Under the pieces are notes generated by a model. That model did no database searches. It saw nothing but the letters and a program-made list of their open reading frames with translations, and was not told where the DNA came from. Source: Bryoerythrophyllum caledonicum (Eukaryota > Streptophyta > Bryopsida > Pottiales > Pottiaceae). Taken from it: a stretch of DNA of 64,000 bases. The translations under genes were made by a program, and so were the position numbers. The stretch lies in assembly GCA_963971425.1 (NCBI GenBank), contig OZ020514.1, positions 26,524,602 through 26,588,601 of the forward strand, in the 5' to 3' direction. Of the stretch, positions 37,159 to 46,985 are shown piece by piece; within the stretch, counting starts at the first letter, position 1, and every line of letters begins with the position of its first letter.

Positions 37159-38397
37159 ATGTTTGTCCCAAGCATCAGCGGTGACATACCGGTGGACGTT
37201 CACGAGCTCTGCAGACACATAGTCTGGCGGACCAGGATCCAGGAAGGAGAGATCCCGGAGAGGCACGCCATGATCATGGCCGTCCTGGAGGCAGTAAGAC
37301 CGAAGGACACCACTCACCTCATCGCACAGCTCATAGAGATGAAGGAGGAGCATAGTTCCGTCACAAGGCTGGAACAGGAGAACGCCACTATAACCAAGAT
37401 CAACACCCGGCTCTGGGGTCAAGTCCGACAGGCGGAAACTGCACGAGATGCAGCACAGCATGCACGAGTGGTGGCAAAAACGAAGGTCCGGGCAGCCTCT
37501 CGGACCTTGACAGATATCCGCACAGCGTTGGACTTCCCGGTAGATACGGTCAACCGGGCGCTGCTCTACACGGAGAGCTTGGAGAAGAACGAGAAGCTCA
37601 ACAGGGGGCAGATCATCTGGTTCCTGGTGGATCACAGTCGGAAGATGGAGAGCACCTGGACCAAGATGCGAGAGCTAGCGAGGGATCTCGTGGCGGCGGC
37701 CTCAACAATACCAGAACCTCCACCTCCGTTCCCATCACCTCCTGCTCCAGACGCGGCTGGTCCATCCGGAACCACTGCCAGACAGTCCGGAACCGCTGCA
37801 GGTCCGTCTGGATCCCCATCCGGACCGGCAGCTACTTCCCCGCCCCAACCTCCGGCCGGCTCTTCACCCAGACCCACAGCCGGAACGCCGAAGTCCGTCA
37901 CCGAAGAGTTCAATGAACTCGTGGGAACGCCGGATTTCAACTCTCCTATGAGTTGGAATGGGGTGGCCTTTACAAGCACGGAGAGTATGCTGAAGTGGGA
38001 AGAGGTGCCAGGGCATCAGGCAATACCCCCGTTGCCCTTCCGAATTCCCTCAGAGTCTCGATCTCTGGGGCCACTAGTGACGGACCCTTTACCCGGAAGC
38101 TCGGCAGCGACACCCATGGTGGTCAGCCCCAGTGGTAGCTTCCGGGACCTTCCGGACCTCGAAGACCGGACAGACGCATCATCAGCCTGGACTGCAACAC
38201 AGAGAATCCGGATACACCATCCGGACCAGGGATGCAGGTACCGACCTCCGGAGCGGAGCCACCAACATCCATTTGAGCGCAAACCGAGGCCGGCGCCGCA
38301 CCAGCAGAGGTTACCCCTTCGTGCCGTAGCAGTAGGAGGCGGAACCAGGTTACTCCATAGATTAGATTCTTTAGGGCCAAAGTATGATAGCGATTAA
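37159..38397 (+). CDS. Uncharacterised coiled-coil and Pro/Ser-rich protein of GC-rich element 1, up to 413 aa
   Basis: The frame is open from 37057; the first ATG is 37159. Residues about 20-140 contain a long heptad-type helix (for example LIEMKEEHSSVTRLEQENAT and ARDAAQHARVVAKTKVRAAS). A Pro/Ser/Gly/Thr-rich low-complexity region follows (about 37715-37890), then a region without a known motif and an Arg/Pro/His-rich end. No enzymatic motif is visible. It follows the 36235 frame closely and is probably part of the same product set. Confidence 0.5.
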   Translation: MFVPSISGDIPVDVHELCRHIVWRTRIQEGEIPERHAMIMAVLEAVRPKDTTHLIAQLIEMKEEHSSVTRLEQENATITKINTRLWGQVRQAETARDAAQHARVVAKTKVRAASRTLTDIRTALDFPVDTVNRALLYTESLEKNEKLNRGQIIWFLVDHSRKMESTWTKMRELARDLVAAASTIPEPPPPFPSPPAPDAAGPSGTTARQSGTAAGPSGSPSGPAATSPPQPPAGSSPRPTAGTPKSVTEEFNELVGTPDFNSPMSWNGVAFTSTESMLKWEEVPGHQAIPPLPFRIPSESRSLGPLVTDPLPGSSAATPMVVSPSGSFRDLPDLEDRTDASSAWTATQRIRIHHPDQGCRYRPPERSHQHPFERKPRPAPHQQRLPLRAVAVGGGTRLLHRLDSLGPKYDSD

Positions 38398-39675
38398 CGA
38401 TGGGGCTCAAGCTTGCACCTGGCTATCACACGGTAGACTAAAGAAAACCCTACTTTAAGTTTTGAGTTAGATCCGTGAAAACCGGATCTCAAATCCAAAA
38501 TTTCCGGATCTGGGTTTTGAATTCCGAGTTTCAAAGGATAAGATACCTTTCACTTTCAGGATAGGATTTTCCGGATTTTTAGCTTCTTAGATCAGATTTT
38601 CAGATCAGTTGTAGTGGTTACTTAATACCTGAGTCTTAGCCGGCTCAGGGTCTTGTTCTTTTTTTTTTCCCGAAGGATATTTTCTGTTAGTATATTTTCT
38701 CTTCTTGAAATTATGTTGATGGTGTATTGTTTCGTGAATGAAGGATAAGGCCCATTGTGGTTGATGATTAGTGAAATAGTTGTTGAATCTGAAGTGGTCC
38801 ACGGATAAGCATCTAGTCTAACCGGTTGGGACTTGCTGTGGGAGGCGCCCGGAACAGCTGAAGGAGAGGTTAGATAGAGTCTGACGATCCTCGGTGACCG
38901 GAAGGAGCCTGGAGGGGGAGGGAGGGTACTTTAGGTGGTGGGCTTGGTAGCTCCTAAGGCACGGAGAATCCGTGTGAACCCGGATTCTGGTTGCGACCGG
39001 AATTTCCCCTTACGATAGATGGAAAAGCCTGTGGTGTATGTCTAGAAGGAAGTCCAAATGCAGATCTATCCTTCACACCTCACCGAACCACTGATCATCA
39101 ACCGGAATGTCGTTGTAGTCCGGGTGAGCCTCTGAGTGACCGTATCCGGAAGGCCTTCCGGAAAATGTGAGAGAGTAAATCCGGAAACAACAAACCAACG
39201 ACCATTTAGCAATATAGGGAGAGTGGGTGTCTAGCCACTATAAGTTTCAGGGCAGTGGGTGTCTAGCCACTCTAAATTACGAGGCAGCGGGGAATCCGGC
39301 CACTTAGACAAAATATGATAGTGGTACCCGGCCACTCGCTTAAAAACTCCGGAAGAAAAACTCTACCTGACCTTCTGGAAACCGGAAGGATCCGGAGGTT
39401 AGTAGGAAACCACATCCGCCATCCGGAAGGATCCGGAGGTTAGTAGGAAACCACATCCGCCATCCGGAAGGATCCGGATGAATAGATAGGGCGTAGAGTA
39501 GGAATGCTAACTGGTGCGTGATAGGAGGATAGCTGTCAGTTTACTTATCATTTAAGAAAGAAACAATAGATCTGTGTGGGAACGAATTTAGAGCGATTAT
39601 TCCGGACACATTTAGCTCCAATTAAGTGCTATCCGGAGGAATACTTACTCTACAAACTACTACACCTTCTCTAGA
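38398..39675 (+). other. Non-coding tail of GC-rich element 1
   Basis: Begins just after the second frame with the gypsy-like end motif near 38394-38430. Repeated words CCGGAA and TCCGGA, and two copies of GTGGGTGTCTAGCCACT (about 39223 and 39256), lie within it. Near 39475-39580 a stretch resembles the minus-strand repeat at 51400-51623. No gene. Confidence 0.5.
39382..39479 (+). repeat. 41-bp tandem repeat, 2.4 copies
   Basis: Unit 39382-39422 is repeated exactly at 39423-39463, and a third copy is partial to about 39479. The unit starts CCGGAAGGATCCGGAGGTTA. Identical copies point to a recent duplication. Confidence 0.95.
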
Positions 39676-39679
39676 AATA

Positions 39680-40545
39680 TGAATGTGAAACCACTATGAT
39701 TTCACATGAGTTTGAGAAATTCTCTATTCTCTCACATACTTGATGCCGACATTGTTGATATGAGTGTTGGCGATATAGAGAGTTATTGAGCCGGCATTGA
39801 GGCAACGTGGAACACTAGAAGCTAGCTTTGGAAGGATGCGGAGAAAGTCATTGAAGAAGCTTGGCAACATTCAATGCTACCACAAGTGCAAAAGAAGTTA
39901 AAAACGAATCAAGACCAAGGACCAACTTTGAACACTTTGACCATTTCTTGGAAGACACCAAAGGGAGGTATGGTCTTCTTGGAGTTATTTGACAATGTTG
40001 GAAGTGGTTTGGCGGCAATTTTGAAGGCGGGCATCAAAGTCAAGCGTTAGATTTGTGTAGAAGTTAATGAAAGAGCAAGGCAAATGGCCAAGTGACATTC
40101 ACGTCCATTGAGGATGCAATTTCTAGACTAATTGGCCACTAGCACCATCAAGACGTCTTTTTCCACGTTCCTTGGTGATTTTTTTTTATGGTCAACTAAA
40201 GACATTGCAGGTTGGCTATGCCAAGCCATGAATATGGAAGGCAACTAGAATGGGTTTAATGACACTTTTTCTTCATGGTTTTGTGACAAAATCCATGTGT
40301 TGCAGTTGGTCTAGACGTCTTTGAAGCTACCGCCATGCTGCATTGTCGAGAACACCTAGCGGTGAGCAACTCGAGCTTGAGGGTATTTGAAAGTATGCAT
40401 CACATTTCCCATACTCTAGGTTTGCCAGTGTTGTTAGATGCACTACGGTGGAATTGTTAGCCCATGGCACGCGTTTGTGGTGGAGAAATATATTGGAGTG
40501 GAACATTAGATTTAATAATGGAGATTTGCTCATCGTAGGATGGAT
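39680..40545 (+). pseudogene. Cytosine-C5 DNA methyltransferase domain in gypsy A, fossil
   Basis: The domain would transfer a methyl group from S-adenosylmethionine to cytosine C5. Visible motifs are a motif I SAM-binding loop, LELFDNVGSGLAAILKAGI (about 39981-40037), and near the end HTLGLPVLLDA (about 40410) and VELLAHGTRLWWRNILEW (40448-40501), the C-terminal motif seen in DNMT3-like enzymes (usual form HRxRxFWxNL). The middle, with the Pro-Cys motif, is poorly preserved here but clear in copy B. It lies between protease and reverse transcriptase. Class assignment (DNMT3/DRM-like rather than DNMT1/CMT) rests on the few motifs visible. Confidence 0.75.
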
Positions 40546-40869
40546 TTGGAGGAGTTTGTGGAAAAGATGTTTGTGGAAGAATACAAATCTCATTTAATGG
40601 AGGAAATTTATAGATTTAGTCTAATTAAAGGGACTTGGAAGTATAATGGAGTTGGAAGAAGAAACCCTTCATCTAACCTACATTCAATAGCAATCAAGGG
40701 TGGAGAATGTTGCTCTAAAGGAACCAATGGAGGTAGTATCCAAGGAAACATTAAAACCAACAATAGGCTTGGCGGATGTAGCAATTGAAGTAGTGGAAAA
40801 CGCGTCCTTAATTATTATAAGGATTGTTTTGGGTTTAGTTTGCTTGACTTGGGAGTGTTGAAGGCACAA

Positions 40870-41480
40870 GAAGTTTGTATCACCTTGACAGACAACCACA
40901 AATTTACAAAAATCCATACAAGTACAATGACATGGAGCCGAAGATGATTCACACTTGTATGGAGGAGTTAATGACATATGGGCTAGTAGAGGTGGCTCCA
41001 TTGGATTGTTGGTATGCATTGGCAATGTTTTTGCTATCCAATGAAGACACCTACGATAATTGGAACGAGAAAAAATCGTGTAGTGACTATAAAATGGGTA
41101 ACAAATATGATATTGCGTATTTGGCTGCCACATGGGCAATTGCTCATCTTCAATGTTATCTTTCCTTTGATAAGTTCATATTTGTTACAAATCATCAGCC
41201 TTTGAAGTGGATGATGGGATTTGACAAGCTGACAAACAAACTAGCATGGTGGGCCTTGATGTTGATGGGGTACGTCTTCAAGGTGAATAACAAAGCGGGA
41301 CTACTAAACACGGATGTTGGCGGCCTTAGCCACTACTTAGTTTCAAATCCGGCAGATGCCACTAGAGCTAGGCGACACGGTGAGGATGAATATGAATTGT
41401 TGTGCAGTTCACATTGTTTGTCCTTTTCAGAGGTGTTGGTAATGCATGAAGATATCACCAAAAAGCTATTGTGGCTATAA
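40870..41480 (+). pseudogene. Gypsy A reverse transcriptase start and RNase H, fossil
   Basis: The beginning of a Ty3/gypsy RT is visible (PYKYNDMEPKMIHTCMEEL, then LVEVAPLDCWYA), followed by RNase H and connection motifs AYLAATWAIAHLQCYL, VTNHQPLKWMMGFDKLTNKL and KAGLLNTDVGGLS. It is incomplete. Confidence 0.85.
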
Positions 41481-41659
41481 TAAAGGAGGATCGAGCTGAA
41501 GAATTTTGAGGCGCCAAAGACATCTTTGAAAACACAAGTGTGATGCAATTTTTGGAGGATGGAGAAGTGGTGCCTATGTAGTTGGCTAACAAGAGAGATT
41601 GGGTTTTATAACAATCCAAGAGGTTTGTGGGGGAGAACACTTACTTTCTGAAGGTGTGA

Positions 41660-42748
41660 CTTGAGGGTACCAAGAAGGTTGAATCAGTTCCATTGGAGAT
41701 AGTGCAACACATACACATGAAGACCTTCAACACTTATGAGTGTGGAGGGTATAGAACTTCCATCTGATTAATTACTAGTGGTGAAGCAGTCACAAGTTCA
41801 AGTTGTGGTGGCTTGGTGTATGGTATGTGATTGTTTGCGAGCGTCTTTTGATGTTGCAATGCCACAATTATCATTATTGCCAATTATGGGCTTAGAATAC
41901 ATATGGAGCTTGGATTTAGAAAGTCCATTATTCTTGCTTTGATTGTATATTGAATCCCTTTGAATCTCTATTGGAAGTGATCAGAGATCAAGGGCATGAT
42001 TTCATAGGAGAATTCCAAGTATTGTGTAAACATGCAATGATTGATTATTGCACTCCCTCAAGCGATCTTTCCAAAGCAAATGGATTGGCGGAGTGCATGG
42101 TGCAAACTATTAAAGTTTAAAGAAGTAGAGAAATAGTTGCACAAGCAAAGAAACACACAAAGGAGCACAAACTATGCTTGGAGTGAGATATTGCCTTATT
42201 TTAAAGGCCTTTACTTATAGTAGAACTTGGTGGCAAGTTTTTGCCAACACATTGGACACATGGCGGTCCAATATCATGTGTCCATCCACGTGTCCCTTGC
42301 CAACTAATGCATAGGACACATAGCGCATAGACTTCATGCAACCACCCATGTGTCCTTCCTTATCCCATGCACGGCACATGGACTGGTCCCACCTCTTTGA
42401 CCATGACACATGTCAATTCACCTCTTTTTGTTTTCTACCCTTTTACTTTCCTCTCTATATCTATCTCAATGCATAACTATTTACACCACCGTAATAATTA
42501 CGAGCAACACTTAAATCCAATACAAACCACCAAGAGAAGGCTTTGAAAGTACATTTTGAAGAATAGACATCATTAGGATTAGAAGTTGCGGTTACTATGA
42601 AACCCATGGGCTAGCAATTTAGCAAACAATCCTCCTTAGCGTCTCTTTGTCTTTACTCTGTGATGTTTGGAAGACATCTAGATCTAGCAAAGTCTATACA
42701 AGCAGATGTTGAGACCGTGTTGGCTATCATGGACGATCTTGATACGTG
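41660..42748 (+). pseudogene. Gypsy A integrase, fossil, split by an LTR
   Basis: Integrase core features are readable around 41870-42115 (GLEYIWSLDLESPLF near 41890 and SKANGLAECMVQTIK near 42070). The integrase similarity resumes at about 42530 after a copia-type LTR and ends at 42748, where a repeat starting TGTCACGGGACATGG begins. Confidence 0.7.
42115..42525 (-). mobile_element. Copia-type solo LTR inserted in gypsy A integrase
   Basis: In reverse complement it follows the LTRs at 51624-51888 and 60625-60883: a start with GTGTTGCTCGTAATTATTAC, then GAGGTGA, then CTATAAGTAAAGGCCTTTAA, CTCACTCCAAGCATAGTTTG and GCAACTATTTCTCTACTTCT. It is longer because of about 180 extra bases (42240-42420) with several CACATG/CATGTG words and one CCACGTGTCC. 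Gypsy A integrase sequence continues on both sides. Confidence 0.75.
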
Positions 42749-43890
42749 TGTCACGGGACATGGCGTCAAGGGCCTCACCATTTCATAGTATTTTGGCATA
42801 GATTAGTTTGTTGCTAATTTATGGGTTTTGGAACGTACGATGGCGCACCGCATTTTTTTGTAGATGTTTTCCATATACTTGGGATTGTATATGAGTGCAT
42901 ATAGGGCGGCACACGTCTTTGACTAGACGTCTTTGTCAAGTCAAGCTTTGTAAGTAAGAGTAGAAAGTAGTGATTAAGAGTTGTTTGTAAATGACGGTAT
43001 TAGTCATAAGTAAAGTCTCAATGTTTTTCATTTTACTTCACTTGTTGATTCTCCCATTGTGGTGACGCTTGACTGCTCTTGTAATACACAAAACTTGAAC
43101 TTGACAATGACCTTCCATTCCTAGTATTAAGTGAAAATATGTAAGAAAATGTGAGAAAAAACTGCAGATACTTTGATTATTGTAGTAGTATACGTTTAAA
43201 CAATTCCAACACAACAAACAATGCTCGATTTGACAATTTTTGTAGAAGTTGAGAGTGGCGGAAGAATTAGAGGAGGAAGATGAGCTGCTGGACTTGCGGC
43301 AAATTCATCCATCAGACAATTTCTCATCCAAACTAAGCTTCTCATATGTAGTCAAGTTTTCATCCGCAATCGAATTCATCCACTGCATAATTATTCATCT
43401 ACTATGCAATTCTTCATCCGTTGCAATTTTCATCCGTTGATTTGCAAATTCATCCGCTACGGGCAATTTTCATTCATTGTGGATAAAATAGTAATCTAGG
43501 AAAAATTCGCTAAAGTGTAAGTTGATATCTGCCAAAGAATATATATTTTTTGATTCTGACTTTGGATTTGAGCTTTCCATCGAGGTTTCTACCTAGTGGA
43601 GAAGAAAATTTTTATTGGAATTTTTTTTTTCAAAACCACATTTTTGTGGGTTGTTAAAAAGCATATAAAATAAATAAAATTTAGAATTTAGACTTTGGAG
43701 ATATGTAACTAAGGCAAATTAGCTCGGTTTTGTGCAAAATTTGCACATATATTTAGGGCATTTCACCATTAATCAATTTTTGTATTGGATTGGTGTTGAA
43801 TGGTTGTCATTTGATGTGCAATTTTCATGCAAGGGACTTATGTTTGTGATCACCGCAACTATAGAGTCCTTTTACCTCCTTAATTTTAGA
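42749..43890 (+). repeat. Dispersed repeat, probably a solo LTR, copy 2
   Basis: Starts TGTCACGGGACATGG directly at the cut end of gypsy A. It is the inverted counterpart of 20850-21873, alike over about 1.1 kb. No attached coding part. Confidence 0.65.
43300..43480 (+). repeat. TTCATCCGC-type short repeats inside the LTR-like sequence
   Basis: About nine variants of TTCATCC or TTCATCCGC(A/T) occur at spacings of 12-25 bases. The partner copy near 21250 has only one or two, so the cluster expanded after the copies separated. The core resembles the CATCCGC minisatellite at 29455-30000. Confidence 0.6.
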
Positions 43891-44734
43891 CATTAGAAAA
43901 AGTGGTCCGTTAGGCTAGGAAAAAAGGAATAAATTCCTCAACCACAACAATTAGTAATTGGTCTACAAGGATCCCTTTACAAATGAACAAGTACAAAACA
44001 CTTGTAACTTACATGATAGTCAAGTCCATGCTACTTTTGAAGAGTTAAAGTATGATACAATAAGGTTGTGGTGTGCAACACCCTTACCTAATCATGTGGG
44101 AGACTCAACTTGAGAAAGATGAGGCTCTCTCAACCAAACGTGGATGTCATCTAAGCTATAAGTCCCAAATGAGGTGTCAAAAGACACCATTGTTGACCTA
44201 GCCATCACACGGCACTAACACTAATCTCAATCACTAATTAAAGCTAAGTTGTACGCCTTCCAATAAGTCTACAACTCCCTAGGTTGTTTCTAACCAAAAA
44301 CCACCTTCACAAATGCCTCCATGCACCGATTCTGACAGTTGTTGTGCACAAATTCATCGTGCAAAGATAACATCACGCCAATAGGTGAGAGCGCACAATT
44401 AGTAAAAAATCCGATGCAACGGTCACTAAACCATTACTGTTGTCTCCGTAAACAACAAAAACAATAGTTTGCAAAAGAAACTATTAACCACATAGCAATC
44501 TAGGCTAGGAAAAAATAAATAAATACCCCAACTACGACATTTAGTAATTGGTCTACAACGACCGTTTTACTCGTCACCTTTGCTCGTGCTGAAGTCCTTT
44601 TTGCACCGGCAAACCACACAATTAATGTAAACCACAAGAACGACAAATCATGAAAACCACCCAAGACCAGGGTAGTCTAGTCAAGCGGCTCAAAAGACAG
44701 TAATAGACATATAGGCAAAAGATAGGCCAGGTGC
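43891..44734 (-). repeat. Probable LTR or 3' non-coding part of gypsy B, with an internal direct repeat
   Basis: On the minus strand this follows the end motif GATGGGGCTTCC and TTGCACCTGGCCTATC of gypsy B. A 70-base segment (GGCTAGGAAAAAA, then TTAGTAATTGGTCTACAA) occurs twice, at about 43911-43980 and 44501-44570. No gene is seen. Confidence 0.5.
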
Positions 44735-44800
44735 AATGGAAGCCCCATCATTAATCACCTCCAATACTTTTTAATGGCTAGACCTTGTCTACATAGACTC

Positions 44801-45190
44801 TCATTGTGCTAAACATTGTGGACACGACCATTGACCCACTAGTACCTCCAGAAGAGGTGGAGTTAGGCATTCTAGATGCCATCCCATAGAACACAAGTCA
44901 CAGATGACCATTGTGGCAGCCCGTTTGGCACTATCACAAAACCCACATTGCAATCTAATAGAGATGTGAGAAAGACTAGGGTTTACCATCCCACCAACGT
45001 GTGGCAAATGGCAAGGTGCGCAATTGCACGTGTGATCCTTCCATACCTTACCATCATGACCCTCCAACAGTAACACTCCTGAGTTTTTCACCTCACAAAT
45101 TTGCAAGATCACCCGTCCCGCCGTCACATCCAAGGTGATCGACGCTCCTTGCTGTAAATACACATGTTCTCCAAGAGTAAAATGTTTCAC
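44801..45190 (-). pseudogene. Gypsy B pol C-terminus with a PHD finger (129-residue open segment)
   Basis: The segment starts in the integrase C-terminal region (LLLEGHDGKVWKDHTCNCAP) and ends with a canonical PHD zinc finger: CGFCDSAKRAATMVICDLC, then WHLECLTPPLLEVLVGQW and SCPQC, i.e. Cys4-His-Cys3 with normal spacing, followed by LAQ and a stop. PHD fingers read histone H3 tails, often the unmodified or K4-methylated N-terminus. Here it sits where chromoviruses carry a chromodomain, so it may have guided integration to chromatin. The finger itself is open and complete although the element around it is broken. Confidence 0.85.
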
Positions 45191-45239
45191 TTGCGGTTGA
45201 TATCTTCCTCACTATATTGTTGCATAGCGGGTGCAAATC

Positions 45240-46985
45240 CGCACGTTCCTCACACACTTGAGCCCACGTTTCCGGACTGTCGGAGTTAGCCAATACGGTG
45301 TCAGCATCCGCTTGAATGGCCTTTGGTAACACCAAATGCCTTCCAAACAACAAGAAGTAAGGGGATATGACGCCAAGGATGCTTGCTTACTAAATTGGTA
45401 GGCGATGGCTATCCATGGTAGTTGCAAGTCCCAATCCTAGTGATGTCCCTTCTTCAAACTATACTTCCGAAGTCCCCTCTTGACGGTTTATACCATGTGC
45501 TCCGCCAACCCATCTGCTTCGGAGTGTGAGAATTTTCGTTGGAGCTTCAAAGCAACTTTAAACACAATCAATGAAAGAGTATAGGCGCCATCACTGAAGT
45601 TGTTTGGCAAAGCTACCACCTCGATCCACTTTGGAAAACATTCAATCATCATTAATACATACTTGTTGTGTCGGGGTGTCATTGGCAGTGGACCTGCAAA
45701 GTCCAAACTCTACATGTATTCTAAGCCCATAATTAAAAATGGTTGCAATTGTGGCATTGGAGCATCAAAAGATGCTTGCACACTATCACACCTTCTACCG
45801 GGCTGCCAAAGCTTGAAGTTGTGACTGCATTCCTTGCCACCAATAGTGAAGTTGGAGCAAGCTGCAAGTCCTCTACATCCCAAAGTGTCTAAGGTCTTCA
45901 TGAGTGTCTTTGATAAGCTTTACTCTCTCTAATGGAGACGGCACAACCTTTCGAGTATCATCGGGCTAGACTCCTAAAATGTAAGTCCTCTCCCACACGA
46001 ATCGTTTTGCTTGTTGTGAGATCCAATCTCCCTCCTTAGCACACCACGTAGATACTACTTCTCTATTCTTCAAAAAGTGCATCACGTACAAGTCTTCACA
46101 AATGTTATTGGCGCCTCTAGATTCCTTACCACCATCTTCATCTACTGTGACTACAATAGCTTCTCTGATGTCATCTCCACGCATCGCCAACTCACTTAGA
46201 AAGGCCGAACAATGCCAACTTGGCAACAAATTGGTCTCATCCTCACTATGCGACCTAGTGCCGAGAACATCTGCTTGATTTGGAATTGGATTGCGGTTAA
46301 GGCCGTCGTCATCCATATTCACCAATCCCGCTCTATGAACCACCTTGAAGTCGTACTCTATCAACATTAACGTCCACCGCACTAGTTTCCCTATTAATTT
46401 GTCAAACTCCATCAACCACTTTAAAGGTTGATGATCTATAACCAATAGAAATTTGTTACCATATAGGTAACACCAAAAATAAGCAATTGCCCATATCGCG
46501 ACCAAACATTCTTCTTCATACAAGCATATTGAGCCTTTGCGTCGATGTTGGACCGAGTGGCGTATGCAATTACAAACTCCTTCCCGTCATCATGCATCTG
46601 CGTCAACATCGCGCCGATTCCTAATGCGCTCGAGGTCGAATGTAGTTGGTTTGTCCTTTGTATTATCGGCCTCCTAAGTATTGGTGTTGAATCCAAGCAG
46701 TCCTTCAATTCTTGAAAGGCCGCCTCTTGTTCATCTCCCTAGATCCTAGGTTGATCACTTCTTGTCAATATGGTCAATGGCTTGGCAACAACACTAGAAG
46801 TCTTCACAGACTTTCTATAGTAGTTACACAATTCCAAGAATGCACGTAGCGTAGTACTAACATCTCTTGGTCTAGGAATATACATCACTACTTTAATTTT
46901 GCTAGCTACCACATCCAATCAACTTGGATATATCATGTGGCCTAAGTCTTTGATGCGATCAAAGTAGAATTTGCACTTACAACAC
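45240..46985 (-). pseudogene. Gypsy B RT end, RNase H and integrase, fossil
   Basis: RT end: GDEQEAAFQELKDCLDSTPI near 46740-46680. RNase H: ALGIGAMLTQMHDDGKEFVI and, in the frame 46523-45966, VIDHQPLKWLMEFDKLIGKL, VRWTLMLIEYDFKVVHRAGL and NMDDDGLNRNP. Integrase: MDFAGPLPMTPRHNKYVLMM and EADGLAEHMV (45706-45488). These are typical plant Ty3/gypsy pol motifs. Not intact. Confidence 0.88.

Larger units (their letters stand above)
35762..39675 (+). mobile_element. GC-rich element 1 with two open frames, inserted in gypsy A
   Basis: The insertion is placed by the break and resumption of gypsy A. It is rich in TCCGGA and CCGGAA words and far more GC-rich than its surroundings. It holds a TATA box and leader (36018-36234), two long open frames (36235-37023 and 37159-38397) and a 1.3-kb non-coding tail. 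After the second frame, GATTAACGATGGGGCT and TTGCACCTGGCTATC closely match the 3' end of gypsy B (about 44755-44717, minus). A diverged relative is at 52497-56690. I see no clear pair of LTRs. It may be a non-autonomous LTR-type element or an unrelated type; it looks younger than its host element and its frames are long. Confidence 0.65.
33587..42748 (+). mobile_element. Ty3/gypsy element A with a DNA methyltransferase domain, broken
   Basis: Parts in order: gag (33587-34650), protease region (34680-35761), DNA methyltransferase (39680-40545), RT and RNase H remnants (40870-41480) and integrase (41660-42748). It is related throughout to the minus-strand parts at 60884-63960 and 44735-46985, which were used to place its parts. 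It has been opened by a GC-rich element (35762-39675) and by a copia-type LTR (42115-42525), and its 3' end is cut at 42748 by an LTR-like repeat. It is old and heavily broken, with many lesions; no intact frame of family length remains. Confidence 0.85.
44735..46985 (-). mobile_element. Ty3/gypsy B, 3' half (RT end to PHD finger), broken
   Basis: Parts on the minus strand in order: RT C-terminal end (46985-46720), RNase H (about 46708-46200), integrase (about 45900-45240), and the pol end with a PHD finger (45190-44801), then the 3' end motif. The RT similarity stops abruptly near 46985. It is related to gypsy A and probably the continuation of the 5' half at 60884-63960, now separated by other insertions. 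Several lesions; dead. Confidence 0.85.

Noticed and set aside
36591-37979. Several minus-strand frames of 76-163 codons in GC-rich element 1
   Set aside because: GC-rich DNA leaves antisense frames open by chance; the plus frames show the block conserved with the second copy.
38398-39675. 3' LTR of GC-rich element 1
   Set aside because: The tail starts with a gypsy-like end motif, but I could not find the same sequence at the 5' side near 35762-36235, so no LTR pair is called.
44876-45073. Plus-strand frames opposite the PHD finger
   Set aside because: Shadow frames of the minus-strand domain.
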